DNA of 6,703 nt from the NCBI GenBank assembly GCA_018623405.1, contig JAAZVO010000150.1, positions 1-6,703 on the forward strand, written 5' to 3'. Shown one piece after another: positions 1-6,469 of the stretch. Position 1 is the first letter of the stretch. The number at the start of each line of letters is the position of its first letter. This stretch comes from Crocinitomicaceae bacterium (GTDB lineage Bacteria > Bacteroidota > Bacteroidia > Flavobacteriales_G > Salibacteraceae). The notes beneath the pieces were generated by a model. The model was not told where the DNA came from. It worked only from the letters and a program-made list of their open reading frames with translations, and searched no databases. The translations under genes were made by a program, and so were the position numbers.

Positions 1-3000
1 CGCTACAGTGTATTTGCCTTCATGCGCAACCAACCACCCCGGTACATCTTGCGATGAAATCTCAACATCATCCAACCCTAATTCCACTTCGTGTCCATCT
101 ACTTGTAAAGTGTATTTGCCAAAGCTTTCTAAATCTGAAATTGCTTTTTGGTCGAAACTGTTTACAGACTGAACGATAGCTTTCATAAGTTTTCCGTAGC
201 GTGGACCTAATTTTTTGAAATTAGGTTTTATGGTTTTTACCAATATGCCTGAATCTTCTGATAGGTATTCTAACTCTTTAACGTTTATCTCTGAAAGGAT
301 AAGCTCCTTAACATTTTCTAGCTGCTGCTTAAACTCCTCATTGAGCACAGGAACCATAATTTTTTGCAATGGCTGCCTTACGCGTATTTGCTCCTTTTTT
401 CTTAGGCCTAAAACCAAAGAAGATATTTTTTGGGCAATTTCCATTTGACTTTCCAAGCCTTCATCAATTAAGGTTTGATTAGCCACAGGAAAATAACTTG
501 TGTGAATACTTTCAGCTTTTTCTAAACCTCTGGTTTGATTTAAATCTCTGTAGAGCTTATCCATAAAAAATGGAGCGATTGGCGCAGAAAGCTTGGCAAC
601 ATTTACTAAACATTGATAAAGCGTTTGGTAGGCAGCAATTTTATCTTCCGTAAAATCACCCTTCCAAAAACGCCTTCTACACAACCTTACATACCAATTA
701 GAGAGATGATCAACCACAAACTCTTGAATTGCCCTGCCTGCTTTGGTAGATTCATAATCGGCATAAGCCTCATCGCAAAGCACCACCAAAGAATTTAGTT
801 TAGAAAGCACCCATCGGTCAATTTCAGGTCTTTCGTTTACAGGAATTTCTTTTTGGGTGTAATCAAATCCATCCACATTGGCATACAAGGCAAAAAATGC
901 ATAACTGTTATACAATGCCCTAAAGAACTTGCGTTGCACCTCAACTATTCCTTCCTCGTCAAATTTTAGGTTATCCCAAGGTTGAGCGTTAGTGCTCATA
1001 TACCACCTCGTAGCATCTGAACCATATTTTGACATGGTTTTAAACGGATCTACAGCATTGCCTAAACGCTTAGACATCTTATGACCATTTTTATCTAAAA
1101 CCAATCCGTTTGAAACTACATTTTTATAGGCTACCGAATCGAACACTAAAGTTCCTATGGCATGAAGCGTAAAAAACCAACCTCTTGTTTGGTCAACACC
1201 TTCAGCAATAAAATCTGCAGGATAGAATTTTTGTTCATCTACCAACTCTTTGTTTTCAAAAGGATAATGTAGTTGAGCGTAAGGCATAGAGCCCGAATCG
1301 AACCATACGTCGATAAGGTCTGCCTCTCTGTACATTGGTTTGCCAGAGGGTGAAACCAAAATAATTTCATCAACAAATGGCCTGTGGAGGTCTAGCTTTT
1401 CATAATTCTCAGCAGACATGTCGCCCGGTACAAAATCAGCGAGTGGGTTTTCACTCATAACTCCTGCATTAACAGCCTTATCGCACTCATGTTTTAGTTG
1501 CTCTACAGAGCCTATACAAATTTGTTCTTCTTTATCTTCTGTTGTCCAAATTGGAATTGGAATGCCCCAAAAACGAGAGCGTGATAAGTTCCAATCTTGA
1601 AGGTTTTCTAACCAATTTCCAAACCTGCCTGTACCTGTTGAAGCGGGTTTCCAGTTAATGGTTTTATTCAATTCAATTAACCTGTCTTTAGCTGCAGTAG
1701 TTTTAACAAACCATGAATCTAAAGGATAATATAGTACTGGCTTATCAGTTCTCCAACAGTGAGGATAACTGTGTACGTATTTTTCAACTTTAAACGCTTT
1801 GTTTTCAGTTTTTAGTTGAATCGCAATATCTACATCAACAGGCTTTTCAAGAGCCTCTCCGGCATTGTAATATTCATCTTTTACAAACCTGCCTGCATAA
1901 GGCCCCATGGCATCTACAAATTTCCCTTGTAAGTCAACCATGGTAATTGAGCCTATACCTGCTGCTTTTGCTACGCGGGCATCATCAGCACCAAAACTTG
2001 GGGCAATATGCACTATTCCGGTACCATCTTCGGTAGAAACATAATCACCAGGAATTACCCGAAAAGCATCGCCATCTTCCGGCTGTGCAAAAGGCAATAG
2101 TTGTTCGTATCTTATTCCCTCAAGTTCAGTACCTAAGTATTCATCTAAAATTTCAAAAGGTATTAGTTTATCTCCTGCTTTGTAATCTTCAAGTTTTAGT
2201 TCTTTGGCCTTATCTGAAAAGTGCTTTTGAATTAAATCTGATGCAAGTAGCACAGTTACAGGCTCAAAAGTGTAAGCATTAAAGGTTTTAACTACGCTAT
2301 ATATAATTTTTGGACCAACTGCTAAAGCTGTGTTTGAAGGTAGTGTCCAAGGAGTAGTTGTCCAAGCTAAAAAGAAAACATCACCGTCATATTTTTCTAG
2401 AATGGTGCCTGCTTTTAGGGCTTTAAATTGAGCGGTAACCGTAGTGTCTTTAACATCTCTATAGGTACCCGGTTGGTTTAACTCGTGTGAACTTAATCCG
2501 GTACCGGCGGCAGGTGAATAAGGTTGAATGGTATAACCTTTATAGAGTAGCTCTTTTTGATAAAGTTGGCTAAGTAACCACCAAACAGTTTCGATGTATT
2601 TATTATCGTAGGTAATGTATGGGTTATCCATATCTACCCAATACCCCATTTTTTGTGTTAAGTCGTTCCACTCATCAGTAAAACGCATTACGGCTTCTCT
2701 GCACTTTTGGTTGTATTCTTCAACCGATATTTTAGTGCCAATATCCTCCTTGGTTATTCCAAGTTCCTTTTCTACTGAAAGCTCAACCGGTAAACCATGT
2801 GTGTCCCAACCGGCTTTACGTTTTACATAATAGCCTTTTTGGGTTTTATACCTACAAAAGATATCTTTTATGGCGCGCGCCATCATGTGATGAATTCCGG
2901 GAGTTCCGTTGGCCGATGGCGGACCCTCATAAAACACAAAAGGAGCTTTTCCCTCTCTGTTTTTTATGGATTGATGAAAGGTATCTTCTTTAAGCCAAGT

Positions 3001-3066
3001 ATCTAATATTTCTTCCCCAATTTTAGGAAGATCTAAATTGTTGTATTCAGGATATTTTTTGGACAT
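1..3066 (-). CDS. ileS: Isoleucyl-tRNA synthetase, type 2 (C-terminus cut by the window edge)
   Basis: This cytosolic class I aminoacyl-tRNA synthetase charges tRNA-Ile with isoleucine and edits mischarged valine. The first 1022 residues are present without an in-frame stop. Relatives have roughly 1100-1150 residues, so I estimate about 100 are missing. The start is the ATG at 3066-3064 (MSKKYPEYN), followed by the expected N-terminal helix. The nucleotide-binding signature is GIHH at residues 57-60, inside NGTPGIHHMM. WDTHGLP begins at residue 87. The CP1 editing domain shows WTTTPWTLPSNTA from residue 235 and GTGIVHIAPSFGADD ending at D361-D362. The catalytic core returns with DVWFDSGSMPYAQ (about 586-598), GWFF (629-632) and KMSKR at 663-667. 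The anticodon-binding helical domain and the type 2 C-terminal region follow, ending with DVPGWLVAHEG near the edge. The swapped HIGH motif is the notable feature. A promoter candidate lies directly upstream, so the gene may be transcribed independently of the HEAT-like gene before it. Confidence 0.97.
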   Translation of the reverse strand, partial: MSKKYPEYNNLDLPKIGEEILDTWLKEDTFHQSIKNREGKAPFVFYEGPPSANGTPGIHHMMARAIKDIFCRYKTQKGYYVKRKAGWDTHGLPVELSVEKELGITKEDIGTKISVEEYNQKCREAVMRFTDEWNDLTQKMGYWVDMDNPYITYDNKYIETVWWLLSQLYQKELLYKGYTIQPYSPAAGTGLSSHELNQPGTYRDVKDTTVTAQFKALKAGTILEKYDGDVFFLAWTTTPWTLPSNTALAVGPKIIYSVVKTFNAYTFEPVTVLLASDLIQKHFSDKAKELKLEDYKAGDKLIPFEILDEYLGTELEGIRYEQLLPFAQPEDGDAFRVIPGDYVSTEDGTGIVHIAPSFGADDARVAKAAGIGSITMVDLQGKFVDAMGPYAGRFVKDEYYNAGEALEKPVDVDIAIQLKTENKAFKVEKYVHSYPHCWRTDKPVLYYPLDSWFVKTTAAKDRLIELNKTINWKPASTGTGRFGNWLENLQDWNLSRSRFWGIPIPIWTTEDKEEQICIGSVEQLKHECDKAVNAGVMSENPLADFVPGDMSAENYEKLDLHRPFVDEIILVSPSGKPMYREADLIDVWFDSGSMPYAQLHYPFENKELVDEQKFYPADFIAEGVDQTRGWFFTLHAIGTLVFDSVAYKNVVSNGLVLDKNGHKMSKRLGNAVDPFKTMSKYGSDATRWYMSTNAQPWDNLKFDEEGIVEVQRKFFRALYNSYAFFALYANVDGFDYTQKEIPVNERPEIDRWVLSKLNSLVVLCDEAYADYESTKAGRAIQEFVVDHLSNWYVRLCRRRFWKGDFTEDKIAAYQTLYQCLVNVAKLSAPIAPFFMDKLYRDLNQTRGLEKAESIHTSYFPVANQTLIDEGLESQMEIAQKISSLVLGLRKKEQIRVRQPLQKIMVPVLNEEFKQQLENVKELILSEINVKELEYLSEDSGILVKTIKPNFKKLGPRYGKLMKAIVQSVNSFDQKAISDLESFGKYTLQVDGHEVELGLDDVEISSQDVPGWLVAHEGKYTVA

Positions 3067-3085
3067 ACCAAAATTTTAAAGGGTG

Positions 3086-3115
3086 CAAATGTAATTAACC
3101 TAAAAACGTGGTAAA
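3086..3115 (-). promoter_or_regulatory. Probable ileS promoter of the Bacteroidota type
   Basis: On the minus strand, TACATTTG (3093-3086) matches the Bacteroidota -7 element TAnnTTTG exactly. The sequence TTTA (3115-3112) lies 18 bases upstream, where a TTTG-like -33 element is expected. Transcription would start near 3080, giving a leader of about 15 bases that is A/T-rich and has no Shine-Dalgarno, as is usual in this phylum. The -33 match is imperfect, and no start-site data are available. Confidence 0.5.
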
Positions 3116-3159
3116 GTTTATTGGTTTACAAAATGTTAAGATGTGCGAATTTGTTCAGT

Positions 3160-3687
3160 TTAAGCAAGCTTTTTTAGAATTTTTTGCCCGCGGTTTTTAA
3201 ATCCCGCTGAACCTGTAGGTATTTGCTCCTCGATTAGGATTTTTAATTCAGGTTGTATTTCAGGATATTTTTTGGAAAGCGTAAAAAGCACTGTCATTGA
3301 AAATACCTTGATAGCAATAGCTTCTTTAGGTTTTGCAAGCAAATCGAAACAAACATTCATTGCCTCAGATTCAATGCTTATAGGAATTTCTTTGAATTCT
3401 GATAAAATTCTAATGGTGTTGCGTTTTACCGCATCATGTTTATGTTTTGCATTTAACAATGCATCTTTTAAATAGGGTAAAATTCTATTTGGGTTTTTAA
3501 TTCCAATTACACCAATAGGCCATGCAGCACGTTGGGCCAACCTGTAATCATCACCTAAAAAGTGATAGGCTAATGCGTTTAGTTTTTCTTGGTCTTCACC
3601 AATGTAATTAATGATGAGGTCTCGCTGAACTTTAGAGTGCTCTTCTAGCAAAAGTGTTTCAAGCTCTTCAAAATAATTTGTTTTCAA
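3160..3687 (-). CDS. Small HEAT-like helical repeat protein, function unknown
   Basis: This is a 175-residue soluble protein with no signal peptide or membrane segment. It appears almost wholly alpha-helical. Repeating helix pairs can be seen, for example RAAWPIGVIG (about 53-62) followed by NRILPYLKDALL, then AVKRNTIRILSEF, and AIAIKVFSMTVLFTLSKKYPEI near 123-144. This pattern is typical of HEAT/armadillo-like scaffolds, which usually bind other proteins or nucleic acid, and similar short HEAT-like proteins of unknown role occur in Bacteroidota. The start is TTG at 3687-3685. No in-frame ATG lies between it and the in-frame stop of the preceding gene, and the next Met is deep inside the protein (around 109), so TTG is the only reasonable start. 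It begins 3 nt after the RidA-family stop, which suggests translational coupling. The repeat assignment rests on sequence pattern only. Confidence 0.85.
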   Translation of the reverse strand: MKTNYFEELETLLLEEHSKVQRDLIINYIGEDQEKLNALAYHFLGDDYRLAQRAAWPIGVIGIKNPNRILPYLKDALLNAKHKHDAVKRNTIRILSEFKEIPISIESEAMNVCFDLLAKPKEAIAIKVFSMTVLFTLSKKYPEIQPELKILIEEQIPTGSAGFKNRGQKILKKLA

Positions 3688-3690
3688 GGC

Positions 3691-4122
3691 TTACTCATCA
3701 AGTGCAGCAACGCATTTTAATTCTATGGCTATTGGAGTGGGCAAAGAATTTATTTCTACTGTAGTTCTGCATGTTTGATTGTCTTTAAAATACTCAGCGT
3801 AAACCTTATTATAGGTTTTAAAGTCACGCTTCATGTTTACCAAAAAAACCGTAACGTCTACTAGGTTTTCCCATTTAGCTCCGGATGCTTCTAAAACCGC
3901 TCTAACATTATCAAATACAGACCTGCATTGTGCTTCAAAATCGAATTCAATAAAATTTCCGTTGTGGTCTAATTTTAAGCCCGGTACACCGCTATCATTA
4001 GCATCAGAGCCTGCTGTTCTAGGTCCAACACCCGATAGAAACAAAAGGTTTCCAACCCTTCTTGCATGTGGATATAAACCTACAGGTTTAGGGGCTTTAT
4101 CTGCATTTATTTTGGTTGACAT
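3691..4122 (-). CDS. RidA/YjgF/YER057c/UK114 family protein, 2-aminomuconate deaminase-like
   Basis: This 143-residue cytosolic protein belongs to the RidA superfamily, whose trimers hydrolyse reactive enamine/imine intermediates or related compounds. Visible family features are YPHARRVGNLLFLSG (about 17-31), the central helix FDNVRAVLEASGAKWENLVDVTVFLV (about 70-95), the Arg in CRTTVEI (R119), which corresponds to the substrate-carboxylate-binding Arg of RidA, and the Glu in IELKCVA (E134). The YPH...G.LLF.SG opening and the roughly 20-residue insertion after it (about 35-55, SDANDSGVPGLK...) resemble 2-aminomuconate deaminases of tryptophan/kynurenine catabolism more than the compact 125-130 residue RidA. 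No other genes of that pathway are visible here, so the substrate is uncertain. The start is the ATG at 4122-4120. It is the first gene of a probable two-gene unit with the HEAT-like gene and is divergent from the secreted protease gene. Confidence 0.9.
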   Translation of the reverse strand: MSTKINADKAPKPVGLYPHARRVGNLLFLSGVGPRTAGSDANDSGVPGLKLDHNGNFIEFDFEAQCRSVFDNVRAVLEASGAKWENLVDVTVFLVNMKRDFKTYNKVYAEYFKDNQTCRTTVEINSLPTPIAIELKCVAALDE

Positions 4123-4177
4123 ATTCTAAAATTTGGGTAAATATAACCACTTACTCATTTTGGCTTTTGGCTTTGTA

Positions 4178-4185
4178 TATCTTTG
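4178..4185 (+). promoter_or_regulatory. Candidate -7 element for the protease-lipoprotein operon
   Basis: TATCTTTG matches the Bacteroidota -7 consensus TAnnTTTG exactly and ends 17 bases before the protease ATG. A TTTG at 4159-4162 could serve as the -33 element, but its spacing of 15 bases is shorter than the usual 17-19. The leader would be only about 12 bases. The element lies in the 80-base gap between the divergent RidA-family and protease genes. For the opposite direction I see only a weak match, TATATTTA at 4145-4138 on the minus strand. Confidence 0.4.
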
Positions 4186-4202
4186 AGAACTTTGTTTTTG
4201 AG

Positions 4203-5813
4203 ATGAAAAATATTAGAATTCTAATTGTAGCAACTACCTTATTTTCCTTTGTTTGGCAAGGTAGTTTTGGTCAGCAAAAGGCTGAAGAGATAGCCGTAAA
4301 AGGTTTAAACGAGGTTGAAATTCAAAAAGATATTGCCCAAGATGAATTTCGATACAGAATTGGAAGTACCATTCAAGTAAACCAATCTTTGTTCGAAGCA
4401 AGTCAGACCAACTCTAATGAGTTAGAATTTACCATAGAAATAACTGCAAAAAATGCGAAGGCTATAGCCCTTTATTTTAATGAGTTTCAAATTCCTGAGG
4501 GTGGAATACTTTGGTTATACAACGCTTCAAAAACACAGAAAGAGGGTCCTTATAATAGCTTTTCAAATTCTGATGGAGGCTCATTTGCATTACCTTACAT
4601 TGTTGGAGATAAAGTTATTTTAGAATATAACCAAGGTACTGCTGCCGAGCTGCCAAAATTGAAATTACGGGAAATTGGATATTTCTATCGTGGAATACCT
4701 GAATTTCAAAAATCATCTAGAGATTTTGGAGATAGCGAAAGTTGTCAAGTAAATGTGAATTGCAGCGAGGGCGATAATTACAAAGACCAGAGGGATGCAA
4801 CCGTAAGAATATTGGTTAAAGATGGCTCGGGCTTATTTTGGTGTACCGGAACGTTAATGAATAATACGGATGGTGGATGCACTCCATATATATTGTCGGC
4901 AAGCCATTGTGCTGAGCAATCTACATCATCAGACTTTAATGATTTTATCTTTTATTTTAATTACCAAGGTGCAGGCTGCGAAAATCCTGTAAGCGAGCTC
5001 GCCGTTAATTTTGAGGAACTAACAGGTTGTCAGAAAATAGCTCAAAGTGCAACTCCCGGAGATGCAGACTCAGATTATCTGTTACTTGAACTAAATGATA
5101 CAATTCCCGCTGCATGGAATGTTTTTTACAGCGGTTGGGACGCAACCTCTACTGCAAGAGGAGTAGGAGGGGGAGTTGGAATCCATCATCCATCAGGGGA
5201 TATTAAAAAGGTTTCTACTTACAAAAATGCCATGACATTAGACTCTTGGGGAGGGGTAAAGCAAAACACCCATTTATTGGTAAATTGGGTTTCAACAGCC
5301 AATGGTTTTGGAGTTACTGAGGGTGGCTCATCAGGGTCTGGTATTTTTGATTTACAAGGATTGCTTTTAGGTACTTTAACCGGCGGTGCATCTGTTTGTG
5401 GGCAGCCAAGTAGTGCTTTTGATTATTATGGAAGAATGAACTATCATTGGGATAGGGACGGAACCGCAGCAGACCGAAGAATTGATATTTGGCTAGACCC
5501 TAACCAAACAGGAATGTTGCGATTGGCGGGTACAAGAAGGCCTTGTATTGCTCAACCTGCTTCGGTAAATGAAGTGTTATCGAAGCAAAACCTATTTAGT
5601 TTTTATCCAAACCCATCTAATGGATTGGTGAATTTTGAGATTGAAACACCGCAAATGCAACTAAATGTTTTTGATGAACTTGGAAAACTAGTAATATCAA
5701 AAAACATTTCTCAAAACCAACAATTGCAACTTAACTTAAAACAAGGCATGTATATTGTTGAAGCCATTGCTGTTGATGGAATTGATCGAAAAAGTTTAAT
5801 AATCTCAGAGTAA
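4203..5813 (+). CDS. Secreted lysyl-endopeptidase-like serine protease with T9SS sorting domain
   Basis: This 536-residue trypsin-fold protease is probably exported by Sec and then passed through the outer membrane by the type IX system. The signal peptide spans about 1-23 (MKNIRILIVATTLFSF..., likely cut after SFG). A propeptide of about 150 residues precedes the catalytic domain, which begins near 171-181. From memory of Achromobacter protease I, the domain aligns along its length. The paired cysteines are CQVNVNC (181, 187). The triad is His235 in SASHC, Asp291 in DSDYLLLEL and Ser377 in GGSSGSG. GWD, IHHP and WGG (Trp349) are also shared. Asp407 in FDYYGR sits where Asp225 confers lysine specificity. 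The residue matching His210 is Thr393. Lys170 lies just before the mature domain and could be an autoprocessing site. The C-terminus (about 465-536: FYPNPSNG, GMYIVEA) is a type A T9SS sorting domain. The ATG at 4203 is chosen over an in-frame ATG at 4116 because it places the signal peptide at the N-terminus. Confidence 0.93.
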   Translation: MKNIRILIVATTLFSFVWQGSFGQQKAEEIAVKGLNEVEIQKDIAQDEFRYRIGSTIQVNQSLFEASQTNSNELEFTIEITAKNAKAIALYFNEFQIPEGGILWLYNASKTQKEGPYNSFSNSDGGSFALPYIVGDKVILEYNQGTAAELPKLKLREIGYFYRGIPEFQKSSRDFGDSESCQVNVNCSEGDNYKDQRDATVRILVKDGSGLFWCTGTLMNNTDGGCTPYILSASHCAEQSTSSDFNDFIFYFNYQGAGCENPVSELAVNFEELTGCQKIAQSATPGDADSDYLLLELNDTIPAAWNVFYSGWDATSTARGVGGGVGIHHPSGDIKKVSTYKNAMTLDSWGGVKQNTHLLVNWVSTANGFGVTEGGSSGSGIFDLQGLLLGTLTGGASVCGQPSSAFDYYGRMNYHWDRDGTAADRRIDIWLDPNQTGMLRLAGTRRPCIAQPASVNEVLSKQNLFSFYPNPSNGLVNFEIETPQMQLNVFDELGKLVISKNISQNQQLQLNLKQGMYIVEAIAVDGIDRKSLIISE

Positions 5814-5814
5814 C

Positions 5815-6468
5815 ATGAAAAGAATAATTGTGATGTTAATTGCCCTAGCTTTAATTGGCGGGTGTAAATCGAAGAAAGAGTTTACCCAAAAAACAGAAAC
5901 AAAAGAGGTAACAGCTGATCAAATGGCAAAACAAGAAATGCAAGAATCTTCAAAAGCTGAAAAAGCAATGCCCGATAAGGTTGGAAACACCCAAATTGTG
6001 GAAGAAAAGGATGCTCCTAAAGAACGCGAAATGGCCGAGCCGCCTAGGGCAAATGTTGAAGGGATGGCAAGCGATGGAGGCCAAGAAGGTCCTGCCCATA
6101 AAGGGGAGGAGCCAAGATTAGTTTTACTTGCGAAAAAATCACCAACTGAAATTAATGAAATGGCAGATGATTATTACACAATCAATAATGTGAGTGTTTA
6201 TGAAACCCAAATAATTGTGGAGCTTAATTATTCAGGAGGTTGTGGTGGCGCAAATTTTCAAGCAGTTTGGAATGGTGCTTTAATGAAATCTATGCCACCT
6301 AAAGCCAATGTTAGCTTATTGCTTGATGATAAAGATGATTGTGAAGCGCTGGTAAGCGAAAAGGTTTATATAGATGTATCGCCCTTGCTAAAGGAAGTAG
6401 GCGAAAATGGTGTATTTGTGAGGTTAAAAGGCTGGGGTATTCCACTTGATTTTACTCCAAAAAAATAG
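5815..6468 (+). CDS. Putative lipoprotein with disordered linker and conserved C-terminal domain
   Basis: This 217-residue protein has a lipoprotein signal peptide (MKRIIVMLIALALIGGC), with the lipidated Cys at 17. The residues after Cys (KSKKEF) are basic rather than the acidic surface-export signal known in some Bacteroidota, so a periplasm-facing location is more likely. Residues about 20-100 are rich in Glu, Lys, Ala and Gln and look disordered, like a tether. A compact domain follows (about 101-217), with YSGGCGGANFQAVW (139-152), KSMPPKANVSLLL and DDCEALVSEKVYIDVSPL (around 174-191). Cys143 and Cys176 could form a disulfide. The YSGGC...F...W / PP / C.AL layout resembles C-terminal domains of uncharacterised Bacteroidota lipoproteins, but I cannot name a family or function. 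The gene starts one base after the protease stop, so co-transcription and translational coupling are very likely. Confidence 0.88.
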   Translation: MKRIIVMLIALALIGGCKSKKEFTQKTETKEVTADQMAKQEMQESSKAEKAMPDKVGNTQIVEEKDAPKEREMAEPPRANVEGMASDGGQEGPAHKGEEPRLVLLAKKSPTEINEMADDYYTINNVSVYETQIIVELNYSGGCGGANFQAVWNGALMKSMPPKANVSLLLDDKDDCEALVSEKVYIDVSPLLKEVGENGVFVRLKGWGIPLDFTPKK

Positions 6469-6469
6469 C

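Noticed and set aside
215..3006. Several plus-strand open frames of 60-77 codons
   Set aside because: All lie antisense to the ileS reading frame, have no recognisable domains, and their composition is explained by the complementary strand.
3111..3129. Inverted repeat GTAAA...TTTAC between the HEAT-like gene and ileS
   Set aside because: A 5-bp AT-rich stem with a 9-base loop and no T-tract is too weak to call a terminator or leader structure. No T-box features are present.
3272..4129. Plus-strand open frames of 67 and 98 codons opposite the HEAT-like and RidA-family genes
   Set aside because: They are antisense shadows of well-supported minus-strand genes, with no family resemblance.
4116..4202. 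In-frame upstream ATG extending the protease by 29 residues
   Set aside because: It would bury the clear signal peptide behind an extra hydrophobic stretch, overlap the divergent RidA-family start codon, and place the exact TAnnTTTG element inside the coding region.
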